Assembly: GCF_000233455.1 (NCBI RefSeq)
Contig: NZ_JH376422.1
Location: forward strand, 1,817 to 65,816
Length of the DNA stretch: 64,000 bases
Source: [Clostridium] citroniae WAL-17108
GTDB taxonomy: Bacteria; Bacillota; Clostridia; Lachnospirales; Lachnospiraceae
Direction: 5' to 3'
How positions within the stretch are numbered: position 1 is the stretch's first letter; each line of letters starts with the position of its first letter. Made by a program: the position numbers and the translations under genes. Shown here in pieces: positions 1-8,678 of this stretch. The notes under the pieces were generated by a model. It saw nothing but the letters and a program-made list of their open reading frames with translations. It was not told the DNA's origin and did no database searches.

Positions 1-265
1 GGTGTGAACGATTCCGGGGGATTATTCTCAGAAGAGTGTGCATGTTTCCAAGCATGGCTCACCCGCTTTACGCAAAACACTGTACCAGGTCATGGATGTT
101 CTAATTAAAACCAAACCGGATGATCCCGTTTATCTATTCATGGACAAGAAGCGCGCACAAGGTAAACCTTACTATGTTTACATGACCGCAGGTGCCAATA
201 AATTTTTACGTATTTACTATGGGCGAGTGAAAGAATATCTTGCTTCTCTTCCGGCATCGGAATAA
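1..265 (+). pseudogene. IS110-family transposase, C-terminal fragment, frameshifted
   Basis: The last ~85 residues resemble the C-terminal (transposase_20 / IS116-IS110-IS902) domain: the block VSKHGSPALRKTLY and the later GANKFLRIYY are typical of IS110 transposases, which move circular intermediates without terminal inverted repeats. The upstream part GVNDSGG reads in frame 1, while DYSQKSVHVSKHGS reads in frame 2. The switch falls in a five-G run at 16-20; removing one G joins the two frames. The start lies outside the window, so whether the rest of the gene is intact is unknown. The family call is from motif recognition; a sequencing indel rather than real decay is possible. Confidence 0.75.
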
Positions 266-421
266 CCAACACGTAAAACCTGTTTTTAGACCGGCATATC
301 CTGGCGGTCTTATTTTGATACCCACTTTTCAACCTGTATAAATTTTTCAATGTTCTTTAAAATTTAGCTTGACTTTTTATTTGCAGGCTTATTTTTTATG
401 TTTTGTTTCATAGGTTCCTAC
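266..421. other. IS flank, no gene seen
   Basis: AT-rich stretch between the transposase fragment and the TIM-barrel gene. It presumably contains the right end of the IS110 element, which cannot be fixed without a second copy. No convincing ORF or hairpin with a T-run was found. Confidence 0.4.
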
Positions 422-1087
422 TCATTTCAACAGGCCCAGGACATATTCCAGATTCTGGCGGAAATTGCCGTCCCCAACAAATTTCTTGGCAAACAGAGCG
501 CTTCCCATTGTGAACGTCCATGGGTTCATTTTCAGAACCTCTGCAACCCTCTCATCGCTTCCAATGCTGCCTGCCAGGATAACGGGCTTCTTTGCCTTTG
601 CTATGTATTCTGCCGACAGGGCAGCCGGATCGCCGTCCACATACCTGTAACCCAGCAGATCAGTTCCCATGCAGCCTTTTTCAGCAAACATTGCTTCCTG
701 GTCCAGCATCTCCTGTACAGTTCCCTGCAGAATGCTTGGGTTCTGTGTTACTGTACCTGCAAATGGGCAATACTTTAAATCTGTTGTCTTAATATACTCA
801 AACACGCTGTCATAAAAGATGGTTCCTACCAGATAATCAAATCCGCACTCCACTGCCAGCTTGGCGCCGCGCATACACTCGGCCTCGGTGTAGCTTACCA
901 CTTCCAGGAATGTGGTCTTTCCGTTGTCCTTCATGCACTGTGTCAGTTCCTTCATCTTATCCGGTTCCATGCCGTGATCCTTAAATCCCCAATACTTAAC
1001 CGGAAGGTCCTTGCACGCCAGGAATGTTTCCATTGCATCCGGCACCGTTACATCATTGTGTGTTAACATAACTATTAATTCTGACAT
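422..1087 (-). CDS. TIM-barrel (phosphate-binding type) protein of unknown specificity
   Basis: A protein of about 221 aa. The C-terminal pattern AGSIGSDERVAEVL followed by FTMGSALF resembles the phosphate-binding loops of HisA/ThiG-like ribulose-phosphate-binding barrels, and the repeated beta-alpha periodicity fits a TIM barrel. I do not recognise the exact family. I chose the third Met (MSELIV) because AGGAG lies nine bases upstream; the Met two codons earlier would be only three bases from it, and the longer reading (to 1138) has no site. It is divergent from an AraC gene and its downstream IlvD/Edd dehydratase. A role as the aldolase or isomerase acting on the dehydratase product is inference only. 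Confidence 0.7.
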   Translation of the reverse strand: MSELIVMLTHNDVTVPDAMETFLACKDLPVKYWGFKDHGMEPDKMKELTQCMKDNGKTTFLEVVSYTEAECMRGAKLAVECGFDYLVGTIFYDSVFEYIKTTDLKYCPFAGTVTQNPSILQGTVQEMLDQEAMFAEKGCMGTDLLGYRYVDGDPAALSAEYIAKAKKPVILAGSIGSDERVAEVLKMNPWTFTMGSALFAKKFVGDGNFRQNLEYVLGLLK

Positions 1088-1135
1088 CTTCATCTTCTCC
1101 TTTTCGCTTTTCTGTTTGTTGTAGTTATCTTGTTG

Positions 1136-1370
1136 CAATTATTGCTTTTGCTTAGCACGCACTAATCATAATCCAACCTTTCATTATTTGTCGATTAAGT
1201 ATATTGCCGCTGGTATTACATTTTTTGCCTTCCTGGTATTTGCTGATTTATCAAGGCTCCTCCACATATACTTCCTTGCTTTTTACATTACATATCTTGC
1301 TTTTTACATATATATCAATTGAGTGGGGATTTTTTTTGTGATATGATTCTATATAACAATTATTGCTTTT
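1136..1370. repeat. Paired 14-bp direct repeats at both ends of the divergent promoter region
   Basis: CAATTATTGCTTTT occurs identically at 1136-1149 and 1357-1370, in the same orientation, close to the start of each divergent gene. Both share the TTGCTTTT core with the tandem sites at 1275-1309. Binding by the AraC protein encoded at 1395 is inferred. Confidence 0.55.
1275..1309. promoter_or_regulatory. Tandem 14-bp repeats, probable AraC operator
   Basis: CTTGCTTTTTACAT occurs at 1275-1288 and again at 1296-1309, a period of 21 bp or two helical turns. That is the classic geometry of AraC-family half-sites. It lies in the 307-bp intergenic region between the divergent TIM-barrel and AraC genes. 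The regulator assignment is inferred from position. Confidence 0.55.
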
Positions 1371-1394
1371 ACCAAAAGAAGGGGGCATGAATCA

Positions 1395-2261
1395 ATGGAG
1401 GCTGTTTTTCTATCCAAAACAGATGTTTATAATGGGAACTATTCCATCACCAAACGTGACGCTACCCATGAATTTTCAAAAGAAATGCATTACCACGACT
1501 TTTACGAGATGCAGTTTTACCTCTGCGAGTCCGAGGACGGAAAGATAGGGGAAATTACCATGAACGGCAAAACCAGGGAGCTGACTCAGGGATGTATGGT
1601 CCTGATCAATATGTTTGATGTGCATCAGATCAACATTACCTGCAAGGTTCCATATACACGCTACTGTATTTCCTTTGATTCCAGTCTGCTGCTTTTTGCA
1701 TGTTCCAATGCATCCAATCTGTTCAACATCTTTTCACACTGCGCTGACGTAAAATACTCCCAGCCTCTGACCCCGGCACAGATTGCTACCTTTGTGAGCA
1801 TTTACAATAAGCACGAACATTTAACCGTCAGACACGGGCGGGATATCATGGAGAAATCCCTGATCCTGGAAATTTTTGCCCATATCTACGACATTTTCTA
1901 TGACGGGCAGGAAATCAGTGCCACGGACTCCAGAAGCCTTGCCGTCATCACGGAGCTGATCAATTACATAGACGCCAACATTGCCGGGGACCTTTCCCTG
2001 GAACGGCTTGCAGAGCATGTGAATTTCAGCGCCTTTCACCTGAGCCGTATGTTCAAACGGTATACAGGCACCACCCTGAACAAGTACATCATTACCAAAC
2101 GGATCGACAAAGCCAAGCTGTCACTGAAAAGCCAGGTTCCCATCACTACGGTCAGTAAGGAAGTTGGCTTTAACAACTACAATCATTTTTACAGGACCTT
2201 TAAAAATGTAACAGGCATCAATCCTGCCAAATACAAGGAGATCATGGAAAAGGAGAAATAA
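1395..2261 (+). CDS. AraC-family transcriptional regulator
   Basis: 288 aa. The N-terminal cupin-like ligand domain contains MHYHDFYEMQFYL, and the C-terminal double helix-turn-helix begins near residue 185 (LSLERLAEHVNFSAFHLSRM; second HTH around VPITTVSKEVGFNNYNHFY). The ATG at 1395 has AAGGGGG nine bases upstream. The stop at 2259-2261 is one base from the ATG of the dehydratase gene, so the two should be co-transcribed. It closely resembles the AraC gene at 7805 in the HYHDFYE-QFYL block, suggesting paralogous regulators of related acid-utilisation genes. Likely autoregulated through the repeats at 1136-1370. Confidence 0.9.
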   Translation: MEAVFLSKTDVYNGNYSITKRDATHEFSKEMHYHDFYEMQFYLCESEDGKIGEITMNGKTRELTQGCMVLINMFDVHQINITCKVPYTRYCISFDSSLLLFACSNASNLFNIFSHCADVKYSQPLTPAQIATFVSIYNKHEHLTVRHGRDIMEKSLILEIFAHIYDIFYDGQEISATDSRSLAVITELINYIDANIAGDLSLERLAEHVNFSAFHLSRMFKRYTGTTLNKYIITKRIDKAKLSLKSQVPITTVSKEVGFNNYNHFYRTFKNVTGINPAKYKEIMEKEK

Positions 2262-2262
2262 T

Positions 2263-3933
2263 ATGAAAGACTTTAACCAGAAATACTTTACAGGCGACTC
2301 CGCTGCGCATTCCCGCTCAGTGTACAAGGGAAGCGGGTATGACCCCCAGGACCTGAACCGCCCCCACATCGGGATTGCCAACACCTTCAGCGAAAATTCC
2401 GCAGGCCACGCCCATCTGAGGGAGTTGGCTGCTGCTGTGAAAAGCGCTATATGGCAGGCAGGCGGCGTTCCCTTTGAGTTCGGACTCCCCTCCACCTGCG
2501 CCGAGGTTGCCATTGGCACGGATACCATGTGTATGGACCTGGCCATGCGTGACATTGTGGCATCCGGCATTGAGATTGTGAGCAGTGTCCAGCATTTTGA
2601 CGGACTGGTTCTTTTATCCGGCTGTGATAACATTGTCCCCGGCACCCTTCTGGCAGCTGCCAGACTGGACATCCCGGCCATCTGCTGTACCGGCGGACCC
2701 ATGCTCTCCGGCCGTCTGGACGGCAAACAGTTCCTGCAGTGCGATGTCACCGAGTTCTCATATGGACAGATCTCAAAAGGAACCGCAAGCAGGGAAGCCA
2801 TCCTAAAAGCGGAGTGCAGTGCCTGCCCGTCCATGGGTGCCTGTTCCTCCATGGGAACAGCCAACACCATGCAGATCCTGGCCGAGGCCCTGGGAATGAC
2901 CCTTCCCGGTGCATCCACCATCCCTGCCGTATTCACAGACAAGATCATCAGCTGTAAGCAGATCGGACGCAGGATCGTGGATATGGTCCACGAGAATCTG
3001 GTCCCCTCCCGGATCATCACCAGGGAAGCCATTGAAAATGCAATCTACATGGATCTGGCCATCGGCGGTTCCACCAACGCGGTCCTCCACCTTCTGGCCC
3101 TGGCCAATGAGCTGAATATTGAATTGTCCTTACAGGATTTTGAGAGACTGAGCCGCACCACGCCATGTATTGCAAATGTGCGCCCCAGCGGAGTCTACGC
3201 AGTGGACGACCTGTTCTATTCCGGCGGTGTGCCTGCCATCTTTAAGCAGCTGGAATCCATTGTCCACAAGGAATGCCTGAATGTCAGCGGCCAGACCCTG
3301 GGCGAGATCCTGAGTACTGTCCCATCCGAACCTGATGACGTGATCCGCTCCCTGGACAATCCGATCGTAAAGGACGGCGGGCTTGCGATCCTGTCAGGAA
3401 ACCTGGCCCTCAACGGCTGTGTTGTGCGCTCCTCCACAGTCAAGGAGAGCATGCATCATTTCCGTGGTACGGCCAAGGTATTTTCCAGCGACAGCGAGGC
3501 ACATGACGCCATTATCCAGGAAAAGGTACGGCCCGGTGATATTATCGTGGTCCGATACTGCGGCCCCGTGGGCGCGCCCGGAATGGTGGAGATCATGGAA
3601 GCCACCGAGGCCATCATCAACCTTGGCCTGGACGAAAGCGTTGCGCTGATCACAGACGGAAGGTTCTCCGGCTTCTGCCACGGTCCCATCATCGGACATG
3701 TATCGCCTGAGGCGGCCATTGGCGGAACCATCGCCCTGGTAGAGGATGGGGATCTGATCGATATTGATATCCCGGGGCGCTCCCTGACCCTGCTGGTGTC
3801 TGATGAGGAGCTGGAAAAGAGACAAAAAGATCTGGTCTTTCCGGAACCGAACATTAAAAAAGGATTTATGCGCACCTATGCCAAGAACTGTCTGCCTCCG
3901 GAAAAGGGAGCAGCCATGCAGATGTGGGATTAA
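2263..3933 (+). CDS. IlvD/Edd-family dehydratase
   Basis: 556 aa, full length for dihydroxy-acid / sugar-acid dehydratases. Iron-sulfur cluster and substrate motifs are visible: GCDNIVPGTLLAAARLDIP (family usual CDK, here CDN), CPSMGACSSMGTANTM, and near the end GRFSGFCHGPIIGHVSPEAA. These enzymes remove water from 2,3-dihydroxy acids to give 2-keto (3-deoxy) acids. No other branched-chain amino acid biosynthesis gene is nearby, while an AraC gene is fused transcriptionally upstream and a TIM-barrel gene is divergent. Catabolic sugar-acid dehydration is therefore more likely than valine/isoleucine synthesis. The substrate cannot be read from sequence. Confidence 0.85.
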   Translation: MKDFNQKYFTGDSAAHSRSVYKGSGYDPQDLNRPHIGIANTFSENSAGHAHLRELAAAVKSAIWQAGGVPFEFGLPSTCAEVAIGTDTMCMDLAMRDIVASGIEIVSSVQHFDGLVLLSGCDNIVPGTLLAAARLDIPAICCTGGPMLSGRLDGKQFLQCDVTEFSYGQISKGTASREAILKAECSACPSMGACSSMGTANTMQILAEALGMTLPGASTIPAVFTDKIISCKQIGRRIVDMVHENLVPSRIITREAIENAIYMDLAIGGSTNAVLHLLALANELNIELSLQDFERLSRTTPCIANVRPSGVYAVDDLFYSGGVPAIFKQLESIVHKECLNVSGQTLGEILSTVPSEPDDVIRSLDNPIVKDGGLAILSGNLALNGCVVRSSTVKESMHHFRGTAKVFSSDSEAHDAIIQEKVRPGDIIVVRYCGPVGAPGMVEIMEATEAIINLGLDESVALITDGRFSGFCHGPIIGHVSPEAAIGGTIALVEDGDLIDIDIPGRSLTLLVSDEELEKRQKDLVFPEPNIKKGFMRTYAKNCLPPEKGAAMQMWD

Positions 3934-3946
3934 ATAAGGGATTGGC

Positions 3947-3998
3947 AAAAACAGCCCAGGCAATATTCCTAAATGGAATCATTGCCTGGGCTGTTTTT
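3947..3998 (+). terminator. Rho-independent terminator after the dehydratase gene
   Basis: AAAACAGCCCAGGCAAT pairs with ATTGCCTGGGCTGTTTT across a 16-base loop and ends in a T-run. A-runs on the other side make it potentially bidirectional. Confidence 0.9.
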
Positions 3999-4052
3999 GA
4001 TACTTCTTATATGGATACCCTCATCGGACAAGGGTATAAATACTAAAAGTCA

Positions 4053-4193
4053 GGTGCCGGCTCAGATGGCGGCACAGGCAGGGTTGAGCAAGGGCTGATA
4101 AGACCCTGGGGTAGCTCGGGCATAGGAATGGATTGAGTGGACCATTCTTTGATGGAGGGTTCCCTGCCTGTGCCGTCCATCTGAACCAGCACC
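4053..4193. repeat. Long imperfect inverted-repeat element (about 31-bp arms)
   Basis: The arm at 4053-4083 (GGTGCCGGCTCAGATGG then CGGCACAGGCAGGG) is almost the reverse complement of 4162-4193, with about three differences, around a ~78-base interior that has smaller pairing blocks. A TTTTTATTTT run follows the right arm. There is no ORF with a ribosome binding site. It could be a MITE-like repeat or a structured non-coding RNA; a simple terminator would not need arms this long. Confidence 0.6.
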
Positions 4194-4201
4194 TTTTTAT
4201 T

Positions 4202-5029
4202 TTATATTCCCAGTTCTCTTCTGAGGAACTTTGCAACGCCGTCATGGTCGCAGTCTTCCAGTACATCCGTCACTGCCTGCTTCACCACCTCCAGCGCATT
4301 GGCCGGCGCATAGCTTCTGTCAGCGATCTCGATCATTGGCATGTCGTTATGGTTATCCCCAAACACCACCAGCTGGCCGCATCCCAGCATGTCCTTCAGT
4401 CTTAAAAGGGCATGGCGCTTGCTGGCCTTGTGGCTGAACACCTCAAGACAGTAAAGTCCATTATAGATATTCAGGTAACAGGTATAGTGGATTCCCCGGA
4501 CCTGGTCAAGGCTTTTGCAGATGGGTTCTAATTCCTGCTCCGTGCCTGTGAGGGCAAAGTAGACCACATCCCCCTGTTCCATCTCTTTTCTGAAATCATC
4601 GGTCCGGTACACACGCTCACAGCTCTCCAAGGCCCTTTTGCTGTAATACTGCTCCTGGGCTTTTAAGGAATCATCACCGTAGCAGATGCTGATCTGTTCA
4701 TCATGGAACAGATACATGAAACAGGATTTTTTATTTTCCTCAAATGCTCCTATTACTTCCCGTGCCGCATCCCTTTCTATCTTCTCTGCGTGAAGGTATT
4801 TCTTTGTGTTAAAGTCATAGATAAACACGCCGTTTGTCAGGATAGCCGGGGTCTGAAGGTTCAATTGTTTCAGTCTGTAATCACAACCATAAGGCATTCT
4901 TGCGGTGGCAACAGAGAACAGCATTCCGGCCTCAATACACCGGTTGATGATCCCGGCCGTGTAATCCGTCACTTCCTTTTTGCTGTTCAGCAGAGTTCCG
5001 TCCAGATCTGATATATATAATGTCTTCAT
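4202..5029 (-). CDS. HAD-superfamily hydrolase, Cof type
   Basis: 275 aa. Motif I is DLDGTLLNSKKE near the N-terminus and motif IV is GDNHNDMPMIEIA near residue 235, with the long cap expected of class IIB Cof/YidA phosphatases. These dephosphorylate sugar phosphates or cofactors such as PLP and FMN; specificity is not predictable. The Met two codons into the open frame was chosen because AGGAGG lies six bases before it and directly abuts the earlier ATG. The acetyltransferase gene upstream ends ten bases away, so the pair probably forms an operon. Confidence 0.9.
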   Translation of the reverse strand: MKTLYISDLDGTLLNSKKEVTDYTAGIINRCIEAGMLFSVATARMPYGCDYRLKQLNLQTPAILTNGVFIYDFNTKKYLHAEKIERDAAREVIGAFEENKKSCFMYLFHDEQISICYGDDSLKAQEQYYSKRALESCERVYRTDDFRKEMEQGDVVYFALTGTEQELEPICKSLDQVRGIHYTCYLNIYNGLYCLEVFSHKASKRHALLRLKDMLGCGQLVVFGDNHNDMPMIEIADRSYAPANALEVVKQAVTDVLEDCDHDGVAKFLRRELGI

Positions 5030-5039
5030 GACCATCCTC

Positions 5040-5645
5040 CTAATACTTCTTTAATATGTCAAAATAGTCTGTTTTCTCATCTTCCGTAATAGGGCGTATC
5101 ACCTTACAGGGTACGCCTGCCGCAACCACATTGGCCGGAATGTCCCTGGTTATAACACTGCCGGCGCCTATAATGGTGTTATCGCCTATGGTAATCCCAT
5201 GATCCATGTGCACGCCGCCTCCCACCCATACATGATTGCCTATTTTTACTGGTTTTGCAAAGCAGGCTCCTGCTGCCCTCTCAGCAGCGTTGTAAGCATG
5301 TCTGGCCGTATAGATGGATACACGGGGTCCAAACAGCACATGATCCCCTATTTCAATGGGACCCGGGTCCAACAGAATGCAGTCAAAGTTGGCATAGAAA
5401 TTCTTTCCCACCGATATATTAAATCCAAATTCACAGCGGAAGCCAGGCTCAAAAAAAGCATGCTCTCCCACGTTCTTTAACAGTTTTTTTAGTATAGGTT
5501 CCCGGATTTCCGGCGCCTGCCCATAGCTGGCATTGTATTCATTGGTCAGCTCGACCGCAGTTCTCCTTGCTTCCACCAGTTCCGGGGTTAAGTCATTATA
5601 CATCTTTCCCTGTAAGATCCGCTGCTTCTGCTCCTCAAACGTCAT
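5040..5645 (-). CDS. Hexapeptide-repeat sugar O-acetyltransferase (maltose/galactoside acetyltransferase type)
   Basis: 201 aa. The N-terminal Mac domain (MTFEEQKQRILQGKMYNDLT) is followed by the left-handed beta-helix with hexapeptide repeats, catalytic-type His in YTARHAY, and the closing GAGSVITRDIPANVVAAGVP. It should move acetyl groups from acetyl-CoA to a sugar hydroxyl, often as detoxification of non-metabolised sugars. The start was set at the Met preceded by GGAGGAGTAGGAAG; a six-codon longer version has no site. First gene of a pair with the HAD phosphatase. Its leader contains the inverted repeat at 5671-5822. Confidence 0.9.
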   Translation of the reverse strand: MTFEEQKQRILQGKMYNDLTPELVEARRTAVELTNEYNASYGQAPEIREPILKKLLKNVGEHAFFEPGFRCEFGFNISVGKNFYANFDCILLDPGPIEIGDHVLFGPRVSIYTARHAYNAAERAAGACFAKPVKIGNHVWVGGGVHMDHGITIGDNTIIGAGSVITRDIPANVVAAGVPCKVIRPITEDEKTDYFDILKKY

Positions 5646-5670
5646 CTTCCTACTCCTCCTCATGTCAAGT

Positions 5671-5822
5671 TACCCTCAGTAGACAAGGGAACACACGGTT
5701 TTGTACCACAGATTTGCGATTCTGCGGCTTTACTGTCGCTGGGCGTACGCCGACTGATGTTAACGCAGCCAGCCGCCAAAAGACGGCAGTTGGGGCGTGT
5801 GTGCCCTTATCCACTGAGGGTA
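5671..5822. repeat. Inverted-repeat element (26-bp arms) in the acetyltransferase leader
   Basis: TACCCTCAGTAGACAAGGGA at 5671-5690 plus six more bases match the reverse complement of 5797-5822 with about four differences. The GC-rich interior contains further self-pairing such as GCCGCCAAAAGACGGC. The 152-bp unit lies 25 bp upstream of the acetyltransferase start. A GTTA at both flanks might be a target duplication but is too short to trust. MITE or leader RNA are both open. Confidence 0.6.
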
Positions 5823-5940
5823 TGTTATCTAAAGTATAAATTGGTTCTGTTATTTTTCCTATTACATTTCTTGCTCGAATGATGACATTTACAATAACCT
5901 GCCTTTTCTCTTAGGATCGACAACTTTAAGGACGCATTGG

Positions 5941-7407
5941 CTATTCCTGAGTCATAAAATACTCTTCCGTATATCCAAGACGTTGAATTTCCATCTTCTG
6001 GTCATATTTTCTGCCAATACCGGTGATGGCGCAGATCAGGTATACAAGGCCGATTATAATTCCGTAAACCCCTCCCAAAGCCAGGGATGCCGGTGATGTG
6101 ACAACAGGGCACCACCCATATACAGAGTTGGCAATGATGGAGGTGGCACAGAATGTAAGGGCCGGGCCGCCCCAGGGCATGGTGTAGCTGAATGCTGCCT
6201 GGACCGCGTCTGAGAAATTGGCGATCCTGTAGTGGGAAAGGTGGTACTTGTTTGCAATCTTCAGCATAATAGGTCCGGCAACGATCTGCGATGTAATATT
6301 ATTACATAATCCAAGTGCCGAAACCGCAATACAGCACCAGCAGACAATCTCTGCCCCAACCTTTGTTTTGACAAACCTTCTCTCTATCTTTTCCAGCAAG
6401 GCTGCCAGAGCACCGGACACCTGCATGATGTGAGCCAGGGCAAACACCAGGAAAATGAGAACGATCATGCCGTACCAGCCTGAAATGGCATCAGTAATGG
6501 CCCCTCCCACGGTTCCGTTCACTGTATCAACGGCAACCAGTAAATTCCAGTCAAACAATCCGGTGGCAAGACCAAGAATGATCGCTACAATCCCGCCATA
6601 GGTCAGGGCCTCGATCAGCGTCTTACCCTTCATGGCCAAAAATACAATCAATGCTGCCGGAATCAGCATGATCAGACCTTCCGGGGAAGCCTGTGCTACG
6701 ATTCCCTGATATGCCTCTTCCGAGATCTCAACAGCTCCGGAGGACAAAAGCCCTCCTCCTGTTACAATAGCCAGAGTGATCAAACCTGCTACAATGGTAT
6801 AAGGCATACGGTTTTTAACCAGTCCGGGAACATCCACTCCCATGGTTGTAGCCGCAGTAATGGTGGTATCTGAAATAGGCGCCAGGTTATCCCCGAAACC
6901 GCCGCCGCTGATAATGGCAGCCGCCATCCAAAACGGGCTTGCCCCCAGGGCAACTCCGGCCGGATAAAGGAGTACGGTCATTGCCGCCACGGTTCCGCTG
7001 CCAGTGCCTGTTGCGGTCGAATACATGCTGGCGAGGATAAAGGTAAATCCCACAAAAAGCCCGCCTGTCAAATGGACATTTAATCCCAGCCAGATCAATC
7101 CGTCAACCAGCCCGGATGCCTTGAGAATACCTGCGACAGCAGCAGACCACAGCCAGCAGAAAATGGCTGTTGTCAGCAGGTTTGACGCTGTTCCGCGACA
7201 GATCTCATCAAAATATGCCACCGGATCTTTACAAAGCCACATGCCGATGATAATACCCACAATTGCCACGATCCAAAATCCCTCAACGGTTGCAATATTA
7301 AAAATCGCCAGGCCAAAGGATCCTAAAATAAATAACAGGAACGGTATTAAACTCATATAAATACCGCCATAAAATGTAAGCTTTTTAGCTTTTAAATCAT
7401 TGCTCAT
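5941..7407 (-). CDS. NhaC-family sodium/proton antiporter (first copy)
   Basis: 488 aa, very hydrophobic with about a dozen membrane segments. NhaC-like signatures include GGGFGDNLAPISDTTITAA and NITSQIVAGPIM. Homologues exchange Na+ for H+, or in related branches dicarboxylates or amino acids (malate/lactate type), so organic-acid exchange is possible given the neighbours. The start MSNDLK has GGAGG six bases upstream; the 26-codon extension to 7485 lacks a site. A paralogue sits at 17388-18881. The gene is divergent from the AraC gene at 7805, whose product probably controls it. Confidence 0.9.
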   Translation of the reverse strand: MSNDLKAKKLTFYGGIYMSLIPFLLFILGSFGLAIFNIATVEGFWIVAIVGIIIGMWLCKDPVAYFDEICRGTASNLLTTAIFCWLWSAAVAGILKASGLVDGLIWLGLNVHLTGGLFVGFTFILASMYSTATGTGSGTVAAMTVLLYPAGVALGASPFWMAAAIISGGGFGDNLAPISDTTITAATTMGVDVPGLVKNRMPYTIVAGLITLAIVTGGGLLSSGAVEISEEAYQGIVAQASPEGLIMLIPAALIVFLAMKGKTLIEALTYGGIVAIILGLATGLFDWNLLVAVDTVNGTVGGAITDAISGWYGMIVLIFLVFALAHIMQVSGALAALLEKIERRFVKTKVGAEIVCWCCIAVSALGLCNNITSQIVAGPIMLKIANKYHLSHYRIANFSDAVQAAFSYTMPWGGPALTFCATSIIANSVYGWCPVVTSPASLALGGVYGIIIGLVYLICAITGIGRKYDQKMEIQRLGYTEEYFMTQE

Positions 7408-7804
7408 ATTTTTCCTCCATTTTAAATAAAATGATAAGACATTTTTTTGAACATCGGCCGTATGTTCCTTTGCAGAAGTCATCACCTGATTCCAATTAAC
7501 ATCTTGCTTGGTTATGTCTTCAACGTGCTCTTATACTATCACAGGAAAAATGCAATAACAATAGTTAGGGATTCCGACCGCAAAATAAGTAATCAACTAG
7601 GCAATATTGGTCAACTATTACTATTTTTTTCTAATTTACGGTAATAAATGTAGCATATTGCCCAATATTCTGCATTCTACTTCTTTTTTCAAATTTATGT
7701 TTTCATATATTGCCCTCTTTTTGCTTCAGCCTTTACACAGGTCCGCCGCAAGGCTATAATAATTAGAAGCTAAAAATTGCGCCTGTACAAAAGGAGGAGT
7801 GAAA
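7408..7804. promoter_or_regulatory. Divergent promoter region with repeated TATTGCCC motifs
   Basis: This 397-bp AT-rich region separates the NhaC gene from the AraC gene. TATTGCCC occurs at 7656-7663 and 7708-7715, 52 bp apart (about five helical turns). On the other strand CAATATTGCC is flanked by two TAGTTGA repeats around 7590-7620. These are plausible sites for the adjacent AraC protein; no promoter element could be fixed. Confidence 0.4.
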
Positions 7805-8672
7805 ATGGTGGATGTATATCTAAAGAGCGCAAATATCTACCGCGGTGATTACAGCTGTATCTTGTATAGCCGAGATTATGAGTTTACTCCCGGGGGGCAT
7901 TATCACGATTTTTATGAAGTACAATTTTATCTTCAGGATGCCGGCTCCATTCTGATCGGGGACCAGGAATACCCCCTAAGGGGGGGAGATATTGTGTTTC
8001 TCAACATCTTCCAGCCACACTATGTTAAACTTAGGAATGACGGGACCTATTATAAAAGATTCTGTATATCCCTGGACAGTAATTTCCTGTTGCAGGCCTG
8101 CACTGAGGAGACAAACCTACTGCAGTTATTCCATTCTGAAAACAACAGATATCCTATTTTAGCTGTGGGAACCGTCCGCTTTAATGAGTACGTATCCCTG
8201 CTACTGAAATACGAACAGCTCCCACAGTATTCCGGAAGCGACATTATGCTGCGCTCCATTATCTATGAGATTTTGTCTGACCTGTACCGCGATTTCAATA
8301 CCCCCCCCCCCATCAATTTTGGACACAACGGACACCCAGACCGCTGCCGTCATCGCAAAATTGATTACTTATATCAGTGAACATATCAATGAGGATTTAA
8401 GCCTTGATTTTCTGTCCGAACATTTTTTTTACAGCAAATATCATCTTTGCCGTGTATTCAGAAAATACACCGGTAAAACACTGAATGTATATATCAATGA
8501 AAAACGGATCGATACAGCAAAGCAGTATCTGACAACCGACCTTTCAATAAGGGATGTCTGCCGCTGCTCCGGATACCATAACTACAGTTATTTTTATAAG
8601 ACATTTTTAAAAATCGTTGGCATTGGTCCGTCCGAATACAGACAGGCCTCGCTGGAAGGGCAAAAAAAATAA
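7805..8672 (+). pseudogene. AraC-family regulator split by a frameshift at a C11 tract
   Basis: The ATG at 7805 has AGGAGG seven bases upstream. The first frame gives the cupin domain (HYHDFYEVQFYL) up to DFNTPPP, then runs out of frame to a stop at 8380. The second frame gives the complete double HTH (LSLDFLSEHFFYSKYHLCRV and YHNYSYFYKTF) to a stop at 8672. Eleven C residues at 8301-8311 separate the frames; ten or thirteen would give one ~289-aa protein. As it stands the product is a 191-aa protein without a DNA-binding domain. It is paralogous to the AraC gene at 1395 and divergent from NhaC. Confidence 0.85.
8301..8311 (+). repeat. Poly-C tract of 11 inside an AraC coding region
   Basis: An uninterrupted run of 11 C between the ligand domain and the HTH domain. 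Runs of this length are prone to slipped-strand mispairing, and length changes would switch the full-length regulator on or off. It is equally a classic site of base-calling error. Confidence 0.8.
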
Positions 8673-8678
8673 AAACAG

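Noticed and set aside
2121..3032. 303-codon minus-strand frame across the dehydratase gene
   Set aside because: Antisense shadow in a GC-rich gene; the plus-strand product is full length and conserved.
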